Assembly: GCA_017591395.1 (NCBI GenBank)
Contig: WEDG01000209.1
Coordinates: 1-64,000, forward strand
Length of the DNA: 64,000 nt
Source of the DNA: Schistocephalus solidus
Taxonomy: Eukaryota; Platyhelminthes; Cestoda; Diphyllobothriidea; Diphyllobothriidae
Direction of reading: 5' to 3'
In this document: piece after piece, positions 35,090-46,200 of the stretch
Layout of the letters: the number at the start of each line of letters is the position of its first letter
Numbering within the stretch: position 1 is the stretch's first letter
Translations under genes and position numbers: made by a program
Notes under the pieces: generated by a model
Database searches by the model: none
What the model was told of the DNA's origin: nothing
What the model saw: the letters and a program-made list of their open reading frames with translations, nothing else

Positions 35090-36325
35090 TTCAGGTGTGC
35101 GTATAAGACGTACTTCACATTTTCCGGAGAAACCTATGAGCAGATCAAGGGAACTCCAAAGTGGCAGAATTGGTCCTACAAGAGCTGGAAAAGATCGCCT
35201 TCACTCAACAGCAGCCTGTCTTTCGGCGCCGCTACGCTGACAACACATTTGTTATCGTCAAAAGGAACATGCTGCATAATTTCCATGATCACCTTGACTC
35301 AATCTTCCAAGATATACAATTCGCGAGGGAAGAAAAAATAGAGCAATAACTCCCCTTGCTTGATGTACTCGTCGGCGAAGTCCCAACAACGAAACGGCTG
35401 CCTACCGGAAAGCGACAAAACCACGCCGCTTCTCAATTTTCACAGCAACCATCCGGTGGCTCACAAACGAAGATGTGTGAGAACACTGTTCAAACGCATC
35501 CAGACGCATTGCAATAACCCGGCTAAAAAAAGCACGTGAGGCCCGTTACCTCCGCGACCAGTTTATGCGGAATGGCTATCCGAAGGCGTTCATAAACCGA
35601 TGCCTACGTGTTCGCCCCCGGAGGTCCCAACCGGAACCAACCCCTACGGTATGGCATGTGATGCCATACATGAAGGACGTGTCAGAAGCAACCGAGGGCA
35701 TTTTTGCGGGACTTTGTGCCAGAATTGCACACCGGCCCAAAGCTACCATGTGCAGCAGGGTCATGAGAATCAAGGACAAATTAAATCTTAATGAGCAGTC
35801 GGGTGTAGTGTATCGCATCCAGTGCCAAAACTGTTCCCTTTACTACGCAGGACAAACTGGATGTATGCTTCGATCGTGCATACACGAGCATAAGCTTGTT
35901 GTGAGACGGGGTGACGGCTTATCACAAGTGACTGCCCAAACGTACGAAACGGGGCACGAGTTCAACTTTGCAGCCACGAAGCTAATCGCCCATGCCAGAT
36001 GCACGACCAGCCGAGAAATGATTGAAGCCTGGGTCTCCGATGGGAACTCGGTCAATAAATTTATCGATCTGGCGCCGGCACGCAGGGCCCTGCGCAGTCA
36101 CCTCCGGACTGGCGCCACTGGTGTCTGACTGGCCTCTGATTCCTATAACTGTTACTCGCTTTTTTGTTACCATTTTAACTCTGATGCTGGATTCCAGTAA
36201 GAGTTCGAAAGCTCAAACGAATAAAACCATGGTTCCGGTGAACGTAAAACAACTTTCTTCTTCTTATTCTTATTCTTCACTTAAACAAATGTCTTCTCTC
36301 CATCGACCTTTGGGCTTAGTTACCT
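35090..36325 (+). pseudogene. Penelope-like element: RT end plus GIY-YIG endonuclease
   Basis: Starts in reverse transcriptase sequence (TFSGETYEQIKGTP, 35115), then shifts frame into KVAELVLQELEKIAFTQQQP and RRRYADNTFVIV (35224-35259). The last catalytic Asp of the YxDD box is Asn here. A TAA follows at 35347. The second part, 35565-36128, is an unbroken 187-codon frame with a GIY-YIG nuclease: VVYRI (35805-35819), YYAGQTG (35841-35861), then RSCIHEHK and the YETGHEFNFAATK end. Penelope-like elements use such a nuclease for target cleavage. 5' truncated and RT-dead. The 3' flank resembles those at 11.6 and 17.7 kb. 36129-36325 is 3' UTR. Confidence 0.88.
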
Positions 36326-38892
36326 AAGATTCCGAAGTCTAGCGGGTTAACTTGATGAGTATGTTCTAGTGCTTTATGTGTATAACTCCTCCCCGGTTAC
36401 TCTTCTTCCTTAAAAGAAAATAAGTCCCATTTATTAAAAGTTCTAACGCATCATCTTCCACTAAAAACTTTCTCAAGCCCTTTGACTGCAGTTTCAGCGC
36501 CTACAAAAGTGTACCTTCTCAGGCGAAGAAGACGGTTGAGTCTTCAGGCGTGAAGCTTTGATAGTCTGTTGCATTAAAAAGCAATCGATTTACCAACAAA
36601 AAATTATAGAAAACAAAGAAACCCGCAACCAGGATGCACTCATCTTGAGTTTCAGCTCCTGTTCGAGTCCTGCACTTCCAAGCTATCGATATACGCTCCC
36701 CAACCACGCTGCTTCATAGGCATTCAGCCTTATTTAAACATGTGAGCTTGCTCTATAAGATGGTTGAATCTTCACTTTACATGTTTTTGATGTGAAGTTA
36801 AACTGATCGCAACATCAGGCGTTTGCAGTGTACTCGATTTTCTGACGTTTGTATTACGAGTTATACGGACTTTCGTCGCTACATTTGGCAGTTGCATAGT
36901 CGTGAACGAGGTCACCCACCGTGCGCTCCATGACTCGGTGACTACAATCCCAGCGATCTGCGCTTGAGATAGTTTATATTGAGGCAGGCTTGCTTATCAT
37001 CTACTGCAATCTTTCCTCCATCATCCATCTGGCTTCGCTTACAAGACCGGAAGAGAACTCGGGTGCAGTGACGGACAAATCTAAACAGCCAAGCCACGCT
37101 TGTCACACATGGGCTGGTCTCGGCAGTGTCGCAGACTTTCATTTGAATGGCTTTGATCTCACCTGAGTGTGCCATCACGACCACATTAAAAAAGAGTCAT
37201 TATGCCTGACTCTCGGTCCCGACAGAACCGAGTTAGCCTGTCAATTGACTGACTTAGAAGCCATGACTTTCAGTCCGTCGCGATGGACTCAAGCACATCA
37301 TATTTATTATGTGAAAAATTAGCTGATTTGCCGTGGGCCAGGATTCTCTGGTGTCGGCCTCACACCACCCCCTCTCTCCCTCTGTTATGCACCATTTCAA
37401 TGTCCGAGCCTGCCAGCCGTTTCATGTTGGAATTGGGCACATAGGCTGACGCGACGTGAAGTCGACGTCTAGGCATTGCACGATACCACTCCCCAGGTAC
37501 GATAGTACTTATGGGCTCGCGCGGACTCTGTGATGCCTAAAGAACACGTGCCATGGGTCAACTGACTTACTAATTTGGTCCAGTGCATCTACATTGCAGC
37601 CCGTTGTATGAAGGCGCTGTGTGATAGACACATCGTGGCTTTTCAACCATTTCGAGGAGCCGTGCGGTTTGGACGTCCGGCAAAAGTGTGTGCGAAAATT
37701 GTTGGCGGATCACTTTCTGTACCGGTCCTACCCGGAAGATGAGAGCCATGGTATTGAACACTTGGGACGTATCAAAATACGCCATGTAGCCGCACTCGAA
37801 GCCATCGCTTCCCCGCGGTTACTAGGTGTCCGCTCCCATGCCATCTATATGTGAACGCCCAGCGGCTCTCCTCATCCACGGAGTGATTCAGCTCGACAAA
37901 GCGGCAGCGCAAAAGGTCTCAGTCCCCTACACGCAGCCTTCACGGATTTCCAGTGGCTGGAACACAAGCCTCTGTTTTGTGCTGGCACATGAATGTGGAG
38001 GCAAGCCTGTCTCATGATTTGGGCCGAATGCCTGGAGGTGCTACCGAATTAAATGCTATAGCAATTCGACCGTTTTCAATGCTAAGATGGTCGTCGGTAA
38101 TTCGGCAACCCTGGCTCTGGTCTCCGACGTTGTGCCTAGTCTGTGGCAAGCACGGGTGGTGACTATCCCTGCGATGCAGAGGTTCATACAGAGTAAATGT
38201 CGGTCCTATTAACACATAAGCTAATTTACAGTCACCGTTACCTTCGTCATTCAAGAACAGTGTATTACCTACTACCTCACGAGGACGCTAAGTTTAGGCT
38301 TATTCAGCCGCGGTCATCATGCCCCAGTTCACAAGTATACGACATTGGCAAGTAGCACAAACAATGAAGGAAATCAGAGTTTCAGTTGATGCAACCTTCG
38401 AAGTTGTCTACAAGGCATAACTACAGCCCTTACCGATGTCGATACCATACAGCGGATGATCACTGATGGTAGTACAGGCGTAGAAATGAGATCAATGAAA
38501 GTTGTGCGATTACCATATATTGCCAATTCTGTATAGACCACGCAGACACAACCCGGGCCAAGGCATTGATAACAACCTCGTCTTTCTGCAGTACTATAAT
38601 CACTGTCCATTGCCGTTCAGTATCCCAAAAGTAAAATCTGCGTAGGCAAGGCTGAGAGACCAGCGTCTATTATCGGGTTGCTCAGAAGCTATTGCTCATG
38701 CGATAGAGACATAAAGAGATAGATATATAGATACAGAGAGAGAGAGAGAGAGAGAAAGGGAAGCATGCATTGTGTGTTTCCTCACATCCCGTTTTATGTT
38801 CCCCTTCCTTTTCCATCCTATATATCTTTCCCCTCCCCACTTCCAAAAAAGTTATATGGAGAAGGCAACGAACAGTCCCTTGTGCGGCTTCG
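36326..38892. other. Unassigned region with several ordinary-looking open frames
   Basis: No family recognised. Plus frames at 37621-37854, 37826-38017 and 37953-38162 overlap, and another stretch at about 38060-38200 reads like protein (VVPSLWQARVVTIPAMQRFI). No splice-joined model could be defended. It could be an eroded gene or an unknown element. Confidence 0.4.
38735..38755. repeat. (AG)n microsatellite
   Basis: About ten AG units, preceded by an AGATATATAGATA stretch. Confidence 0.95.
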
Positions 38893-39665
38893 GCCAACCC
38901 ATCTCACTCTTCCACTAACTAAGGCCATGACCCCATAGAAGTCCGGTAGCCGTCTGGGCTGTCTCAGCACCCCTTGTTAGGAACAGCCCTTTCTACCCTC
39001 TCGAGGGGACGGGGTTATAAAGGGTTCCCTAAAAAATATTTTGATCATGTCATCTGCATGCTGATCGTGGCTCACAACGACCCTTGTCCCGCCAATCCAG
39101 CCCCACCAAATGGACTGCTGTAGAGAATCTGCCCATTCTGGTTACCTGAAATTTTCCTGTTCTTTTAGAACATTTGAGAAGCAACCGGGCGGAAAGGAGG
39201 ACGGGGCTCAAGAACTTGTGCATCACGAGGTGGATAAGCTGGAGGAAGTGGGTACCGAATAAACCCTTTTCTGGCTCAGTCAACCAAAGCAGAACGACAC
39301 GACGCTTGCCGGAAGACATCGTGGGACGACTATCCTATCTGCCACAGAGCATCACAAACCGATGGATGATCCTCCGCCTGCGTCTTTCGGGGACCCTATT
39401 GCGCTCCCAGCATTATTGCATACGCCTCTTCCAATTTACCCCGCCCACAACGACCAGCTCCGACGAAGCGAAGAACAATATCTATGATGATCTGCACACC
39501 CTCATGGTTGCGACGATGGAGGTAGACAAGCTGCACGCCTCCTGACTGACGTCTTCTTCCACCTTCTGTATCGGGAGGAAACGTGGCGGCGCGATTGCGG
39601 TACTGACCGTCGGTGTACTACATCGTCGTCCGGAAGCGAGATTCTGCGGCTGTGAAGGTTTTGAG
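38893..39665 (+). pseudogene. 5' fragment of a LINE B-type element
   Basis: The first about 150 bp (CTAACTAAGG..GACCCC, GTCCGGTAGCCGTCTGGGCT, GGGGTTATAAAGG) match the reverse complement of 49400-49530, the 5' end of LINE B. Next come endonuclease pieces: RRLPEDIVGRLSYLPQSI, then the RLFQFTPPTTTSSDEAKNNI frame with YDDLHTLMVATMEVDKLHAS, ending in a TGA at 39543. The same block in LINE B reads [29 protein letters not shown] at about 39610 suggests the frame picks up after a deletion. No RT remains. Confidence 0.75.
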
Positions 39666-39804
39666 ATTTACTTTATCCACATGACGAGTTGCTAACGAGT
39701 TGTGGGAACTAAGTTATTCTATAAAAAAGGCAAGTTGCCGTGAGTCGACTGTTTGCTAGTCAGATTAAAGCGTCCACTTGGGAGCGCGTGAGCTGCTGTA
39801 TGTT

Positions 39805-40020
39805 GTTTGTGTGAGTCACCTGTGTTTCGACTCCACCTCCGGTATTCTTGACTCTGTCTTGACAGCGGGTACAGAAGGGTGAGAGAAGAGATAGAGAGAG
39901 AGAGAGTCTAATATCACTTAAAACTAATTCCCGCGCAAGTCACTGTATTTGCATCACCATAATGTGAAGCACACGGCGGACCTCGTCGGAAGTGACGGTC
40001 GAACTGTCGTGCTTGCAAGG
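39805..40020 (+). repeat. G/C-rich repeat fragment in unit 1
   Basis: GTGAGTCACCTGTGTTTCGA, TTCTTGACTCTGTCTTGACA, CACTTAAAACTAATTC, CGCGCAAGTCACTGT, then GGTCGAACTGTCGTG follow the module order of the 1-2836 block. The duplicate is at 42860-43075. Confidence 0.8.
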
Positions 40021-41539
40021 GTGTGACATATCTGCGCTAGCATGATAGAGCGTTAAAAGTACGATTTTTTAGTTCAAGGGCTGATTACGCACAAAAAGGC
40101 CCACGATTGGAAAACCACGTGGGCCAACGTGCGTGAGCTAGCCGTGGCTCAACTCTGCCAAAGCCTGATGGGTGGCCGTGCGTTAGCAGAGTGCCCACAT
40201 GAGCATGTTGTTATGCTCATTTCTTCAGACTTTCAATCAAAATAAGGACAAGGACTCACGTTTATATTTCAGGTTCAGATGGGGCCTGATTTCCCCTATC
40301 ACATCTTGTGATCCACGCTACAGCCTTCACGTTGACCGGCGTAGCACACGAGGAGAAAATATCGATGATAGTGCGGGTTATAACGCAAAACTTGAACTTT
40401 CCATCATTTAGTTTTACCCCCTCCTTCGGACCTTTTTTGCAAATATTCAAAGTTGCATGGCTTAATATGCTCACATTTATTGCAGTCACAGGTTTTCTAT
40501 CCTTCGGTTGAATCATGTAGTGGTGCGGAGTCAATGCTGTTAGTGACCAAAGCGAATGCGACGGTTTCACGCGTAAAGGTTTCAGATACAATGTAGTGCT
40601 TATTTTTTGGCAATGAGCCTAGCTTGGATATCCCATCCTAGCCTTGGTGTCGGCTGCCCAGCAGCTCGACACGGGTGGCGGGATCGAACAGTTCTCAGCT
40701 GGAAACAGCTGACACCATCGTGATTTTTTGCAATAGAAATTTAGTCTAAATGTACTTGACTTGAGATATAGAAGATGCTCAGTTCGGGAATACATACTGT
40801 AAAAGAGGCAGGTCCTTGCGCAGGTCACGGCTTATTTGGTCGTTGCTTAGCCCGACCCCAGTCTGACACACAGCTGTCATCCGTATCCGCTCGTAACCAT
40901 TCTCAGTACGACCGCACACGCTGGTGGCAGGCAGTGGCGTTAGCTCTGTACACGTGTCATCCTTTTTTGAAAACCTTCTGTTCTGTGTGGAGGATTGGTT
41001 GTGTGCGGCACGCGTGGACGGAATATTTAGCTCTGTCAGCCACTTGTGCTCTTTTCCTGTATGAAATGGCTGATCGGTTCAGATATTGAACTAATACCTG
41101 GGCGAGGGAAGATAGCTTGAGATAGACTCTATGGAATCCAGCCACACGAAACGTCAGTGCATTTCTTAATATAATAAATATGACGCATCGGAATCTATCA
41201 CGACGCGCTAAAGGTCGTGGCTTGGAGGCCTACAAACTAACGCGATAACTCGGTCCTCCTTTCAGGACCTGGTCTCAGGCTAAAATGGTTCCTTATTAAT
41301 GTGCAACTTATGCATACCAGTCCCCTTTTCCTACTTCATTGAAAACCTGGTCCATCGCGAGTGGACAAGGCGAGTGTGGCACATGCGGAAGAGTTGTTTA
41401 ACACTGTCAGGCACTGCGTTCGATCAACTAACACAATCGAAAAGGCGAGTTCCAGGAAGAAGTCGCGAAGAAGGAGAGAAGGTGAGATCACTGTAACAAG
41501 AATTTAATAAGCCTGATGTTTCGGATGGTTCGGATCTTA

Positions 41540-42125
41540 CGGAGCGGGAGTGCTATAAAGGCCACATTAAGAAGGATCCATTGTAGCCTGACTCTCAGTC
41601 CGCCAGCCAGCTACTCCTCACAAAACACACATTGGCCTGACCGCGCGGTCCGAGATTTACCGTCATTTGGCAACCTTCCAAGCCACGACTTTTAGCGCAC
41701 CATGATAGTTTCAAGTGCGTTAGATTGTTCATAGTGAGGTAAATGCGCTGAGCTGTCGACCTGACTCTCTCCCCCACCTCCACAATCAGACCACCGCCCG
41801 AGCCGGTCAGTTGTCTGATGCGGAAGTGGGCGCAGCTGCTGGTGATCTTGTCTACGTGTACTACGTACACGATCTGGCCCCCCAGCACAGGCACTAAGAT
41901 TTCACACAACAGGGGGTTAAATGGCTCACATCCCGCATGTGTGAGATAGCCAGAGGTCACGTTAAGAACGAGCCATCGTAGCCTGACTCTCCAGTTAGCC
42001 ACCAGTTAGCCACTAAACACAACACATATTGGGCTGACTGCGAGGCCTGAGTGTGTAATTGTCAGTTGGAAACCTTCCAACCCACGGCGCTTATCGCCCC
42101 GTGATATTCTCAAGCTCAGATCACA
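41540..42125 (-). repeat. G/C-rich repeat copy in unit 1
   Basis: Reverse complement of an M then N pair, including the GTGTACGTAGTACAC palindrome near 41860. The open frame 41595-42002 is repeat-derived. The duplicate is at 44597-45182. The inverted pair with 39805-40020 brackets about 1.5 kb of unassigned sequence. Confidence 0.85.
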
Positions 42126-42287
42126 CATGCGACAGAGGAATCACATGGAGAAAGAGTCGAGGATCATACTTGCCTACTAATCAGCTATGCAGACTGAGAG
42201 CATGTTTTTTTGTGGTGTTGCGTGTGATCGTGTTAGGTGCAGAGGCTGATGGGGAGGGATGTAGTGTTGTAGTAGAGCCTCCGGTGG

Positions 42288-42855
42288 TTTACCGCAGGTT
42301 GTCGTAGAGGCGCATGTGTCTTAATAGGCCCATGCGGTGTGTAAATGTGCGGAAGCCTTGAGGGCAGTGGAGGCGGGCGCGGCGACTGTATATCGGAGCT
42401 CCTGGCACTGGTTCGCCGGTCTCTGTGCGATGGATTCGCAAGTGAATGATCAGACCGATGCGTGAGTTGAATTTGTGGGCGCAATCTGGGTAGGAGAAAT
42501 CGGGAGAGGCTGGGGGGATGTCGTTCGTGGTAGTGGGGGTGATAGTGGCGCTGAGCATGACAGGAACGGAGGGTGTTCATAGGGTATCGGTGTTGTAGGC
42601 ATTGCGGTGAATTCCGCTGTCGTGGATGCGCATGTGTCCGGATAGGCCCATGCGGTGAGCGAATGTGTAAGTGAAGTAAGGGCAGTGGATGCAGTGATCT
42701 CTGCTGTTGGTTGGTGCTCCAGGCACTGATTCACCAGTCTCTGTGCGACGGACCCGCAAATGACCGACCAGGCCGATGCGCGAGCTGAAAGTGCGGTCAC
42801 ATTGAGGAAAGTTTATGACCGAGACCCCATCGCTGGTGGTGGTGGTTGTGGCGGT
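42288..42855 (-). pseudogene. Duplicated zinc-finger tail of LINE B (truncated)
   Basis: The 89-codon frame 42289-42558 holds two decayed C2H2 units (YPDCAHKFNSRIGLIIHLRIH and LHCPQGFRTFTHRMGLLRHM). Further units follow in other frames up to FPQCDRTFSSRIGLVGHLRV at 42800. The 5' end is cut at 42855 by the tandem duplication breakpoint. It corresponds to 45345-45913. Confidence 0.8.
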
Positions 42856-45800
42856 TGTTGTTTGTGTGAGTCACCTGTGTTCGACTCCACCTCCGGTATT
42901 CTTGACTCTGTCTTGACAGCGGGTACAGAAGGGTGAGAGAAGAGATAGAGAGAGAGAGAGTCTAATATCACTTAAAACTAATTCCCGCGCAAGTCACTGT
43001 ATTTGCATCACCATAATGTGAAGCACACGGCGGACCTCGTCGGAAGTGACGGTCGAACTGTCGTGCTTGCAAGGGTGTGACATATCTGCGCTAGCATGAT
43101 AGAGCGTTAAAAAGTACGATTTTTAGTTCAAGGGGCTGATTACGCACAAAAAGGCCCACGATTGGAAAACCACGTGGGCCAACGTGCGTGAGCTAGCCGT
43201 GGCTCAACTCTGCCAAAAGCCTGATGGGTGGCCGTGCGTTAGCAGAGTGCCCACATGAGCATGTTGTTATGCTCATTTCTTCAGACTTTCAATCAAAAAT
43301 AAGGACAAGGACTCACGTTTATATTTCAGGTTCAGATGGGGCCTGATTTCCCCTATCACATCTTGTGATCCACGCTACAGCCTTCACGTTGACCGGCGTA
43401 GCACACGAGGAGAAAATATCGATGATAGTGCGGGTTATAACGCAAAACTTGAACTTTCCATCATTTAGTTTTACCCCCTCCTTCGGACCTTTTTTGCAAA
43501 TATTCAAAGTTGCATGGCTTAATATGCTCACATTTATTGCAGTCACAGGTTTTCTATCCTTCGGTTGAATCATGTAGTGGTGCGGAGTCAATGCTGTTAG
43601 TGACCAAAGCGAATGCGACGGTTTCACGCGTAAAGGTTTCAGATACAATGTAGTGCTTATTTTTTGGCAATGAGCCTAGCTTGGATATCCCATCCTAGCC
43701 TTGGTGTCGGCTGCCCAGCAGCTCGACACGGGTGGCGGGATCGAACAGTTCTCAGCTGGAAACAGCGGACACCATCGTGATTTTTTGCAATAGAAATTTA
43801 GTCTAAATGTACTTGACTTGAGATATAGAAGATGCTCAGTTCGGGAATACATACTGTAAAAGAGGCAGGTCCTTGCGCAGGTCACGGCTTATTTGGTCGT
43901 TGCTTAGCCCGACCCCAGTCTGACACACAGCTGTCATCCGTATCCGCTCGTAACCATTCTCAGTACGACCGCACACGCTGGTGGCAGGCAGTGGCGTTAG
44001 CTCTGTACACGTGTCATCCTTTTTTGAAAACCTTCTGTTCTGTGTGGAGGATTGGTTGTGTGCGGCACGCGTGGACGGAATATTTAGCTCTGTCAGCCAC
44101 TTGTGCTCTTTTTCCTGTATGAAATGGCTGATCGGTTCAGATATTGAACTAATACCTGGGCGAGGGAAGATAGCTTGAGATAGACTCTATGGAATCCAGC
44201 CACACGAAACGTCAGTGCATTTCTTAATATAATAAATATGACGCACCGGAATCTATCACGACGCGCTAAAGGTCGTGGCTTGGAGGCCTACAAACTAACG
44301 CGATAACTCGGTCCTCCTTTCAGGACCTAGTCTCAGGCTAAAATGGTTCCTTATTAATGTGCAACTTATGCATACCAGTCCCCTTTTCCTACTTCATTGA
44401 AAACCTGGTCCATCGGGAGTGGACAAGGCGAGTGTGGCACGTGCGGAAGAGTTGTTTAGCACTGTCAGGCACTGCGTTCGATCAACTAACACAATCGAAA
44501 AGGCGAGTTCCAGGAAGAAGTCGCGAAGAAGGAGAGAAGGTGAGATCACTGTAACAAGAATTTAATAAGCCTGATGTTTCGGATGGTTCGGATCTTACGG
44601 AGCGGGAGTGCTATAAAGGCCACATTAAGAAGGATCCATTCTGGCCTGACTCTCAGTCCGCCAGCCAGCTACTCCTCACAAAACACACATTGGCCTGACC
44701 GCGCGGTCCGAGATTTACCGTCATTTGGCAACCTTCCAAGCCACGACTTTTAGCGCACCATGATAGTTTCAAGTGCGTTAGATTGTTCATAGTGAGGTAA
44801 ATGCGCTGAGCTGTCGACCTCACTCTCTCCCCCACCTCCACAATCAGACCACCGCCCGAGCCGGTCAGTTGTCTGATGCGGAAGTGAGCGCAGCTGCTGG
44901 TGATCTTGTCTACGTGTACTACGTACACGATCTGGCCCCCAGCACAGGCACTAAGATTTCACACAACAGGGGTTAAATGGCTCACATCCCGCATGTGTGA
45001 GATAGCCAGAGGTCACGTTAAGAACGAGCCATCGTAGCCTGACTCTCCAGTTAGCCACCAGTTAGCCACTAAACACAACACATATTGGGCTGACTGCGAG
45101 GCCTGAGTGTGTAATTGTCAGTTGGAAACCTTCCAACCCACGGCGCTTATCGCCCCGTGATATTCTCAAGCTCAGATAACACATGCGACAGAGGAATCAC
45201 ATGGAGAAAGAGTCGAGGATCATACTTGCCTACTAATCAGCTATGCAGACTGAGAGCATGTTTTTTTGTGGTGTTGCGTGTGATCGTGTTAGGTGCAGAG
45301 GCTGATGGGGAGGGATGTAGTGTTGTAGTAGAGCCTCCGGTGGTTTACCGCAGGTTGTCGTAGAGGCGCATGTGTCTTAATAGGCCCATGCGGTGTGTAA
45401 AATGTGCGGAAGCCTTGAGGGGCAGTGGAGGCGGGCGCGGCGACTGTATATCGGAGCTCCTGGCACTGGTTCGCCGGTCTCTGTGCGATGGATTCGCAAG
45501 TGACTGATCAGACCGATGCGTGAGTTGAATTTGTGGGCGCAATCTGGGTAGGGAGAAATCGGGAGAGGCTGGGGGATGTCGTTCGTGGTAGTGGGGGTGA
45601 TAGTGGCGCTGAGCATGACAGGAACGGAGGGTGTTCATAGGGTATCGGTGTTGTAGGCATTGCGGTGAATTCCGCTGTCGTGGATGCGCATGTGTCCGGA
45701 TAGGCCCATGCGGTGAGCGAATGTGTAAGTGAAGTAAGGGCAGTGGATGCAGTGATCTCTGCTGTTGGTTGGTGCTCCAGGCACTGATTCACCAGTCTCT

Positions 45801-45913
45801 GTGCGACGGACCCGCAAATGACCGACCAGGCCGATGCGTGAGCTGAAAGTGCGGTCACATTGAGGAAAGTTTATGACCGAGCCCCCATCGCTGGTGGTGG
45901 TGGTTGTGGCGGT
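42856..45913. repeat. 3.06-kb tandem duplication, unit 2
   Basis: Head-to-tail copy of 39801-42855 at an offset of 3,055-3,058 bp. Its right end runs on without a break into the rest of LINE B, so this is the unit in original context. Both breakpoints share a short G/T-rich microhomology (GGTTGTTGTTTGTG versus GGTGGTGTTTGTGG). Confidence 0.93.
44597..45182 (-). repeat. G/C-rich repeat copy in unit 2
   Basis: Duplicate of 41540-42125 within the second 3.06-kb unit. Confidence 0.85.
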
Positions 45914-46200
45914 GGTGTTTGTGGGGTTGGTGGAGGTAACAGGTGATGAGTATTGTGATGTGGTCACTTGGATGGTGAGAGTGGGAAAATTGGTGCCAGG
46001 AGTAACCATTGAGAGTCCGAAGGAAGGTTTGCAGAATTTGACGTGGCAGTTGGAATTGTCAAATTGTTGGTGCATTGCGTCTGAAGATGTCCTACCAGGT
46101 CGATTCGCGCGCGGAAGATGCGTTGACAGCGTGGGCATGTTGGAAGAGCTTGAGAATTGGCGGTGCTGGTCCGCGGCGCTGGTGACTTTCGTGTCACTCT
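45345..46200 (-). other. Decaying C2H2 zinc-finger tail of LINE B
   Basis: Five finger-like units in order: CPRCQRIFRARIDLVGHLQ..C; FPQCDRTFSSRIGLVGHLRV (first Cys lost); CPYFTYTFAHRMGLSGHMRI then H; YPDCAHKFNSRIGLISHLRI then H (first Cys lost); and a final unit in another frame ending GLLRHMRLYDNLR (last His lost). Pairs are joined by RRTETGES/EPVPGAP linkers. A frameshift lies near 45990. Few units could still bind zinc. Confidence 0.8.

Larger units (their letters stand above)
39801..42855. repeat. 3.06-kb tandem duplication, unit 1
   Basis: Begins TGTTGTTTGTGTGAGTCACC and ends at GGTTGTGGCGGT, then directly restarts. It contains a plus repeat copy (39805-40020), unassigned sequence, a minus repeat copy (41540-42125) and the 3' end of LINE B (42288-42855). 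It is about 99% identical to unit 2 by eye. The overlapping frames at 40262-40591, 40775-41089 and 41299-41496 recur unchanged in unit 2 and are not recognised. Confidence 0.93.

Noticed and set aside
38735..38755. CRISPR-like or regulatory array
   Set aside because: Simple AG microsatellite; no spacers or repeats of CRISPR type anywhere in the window.
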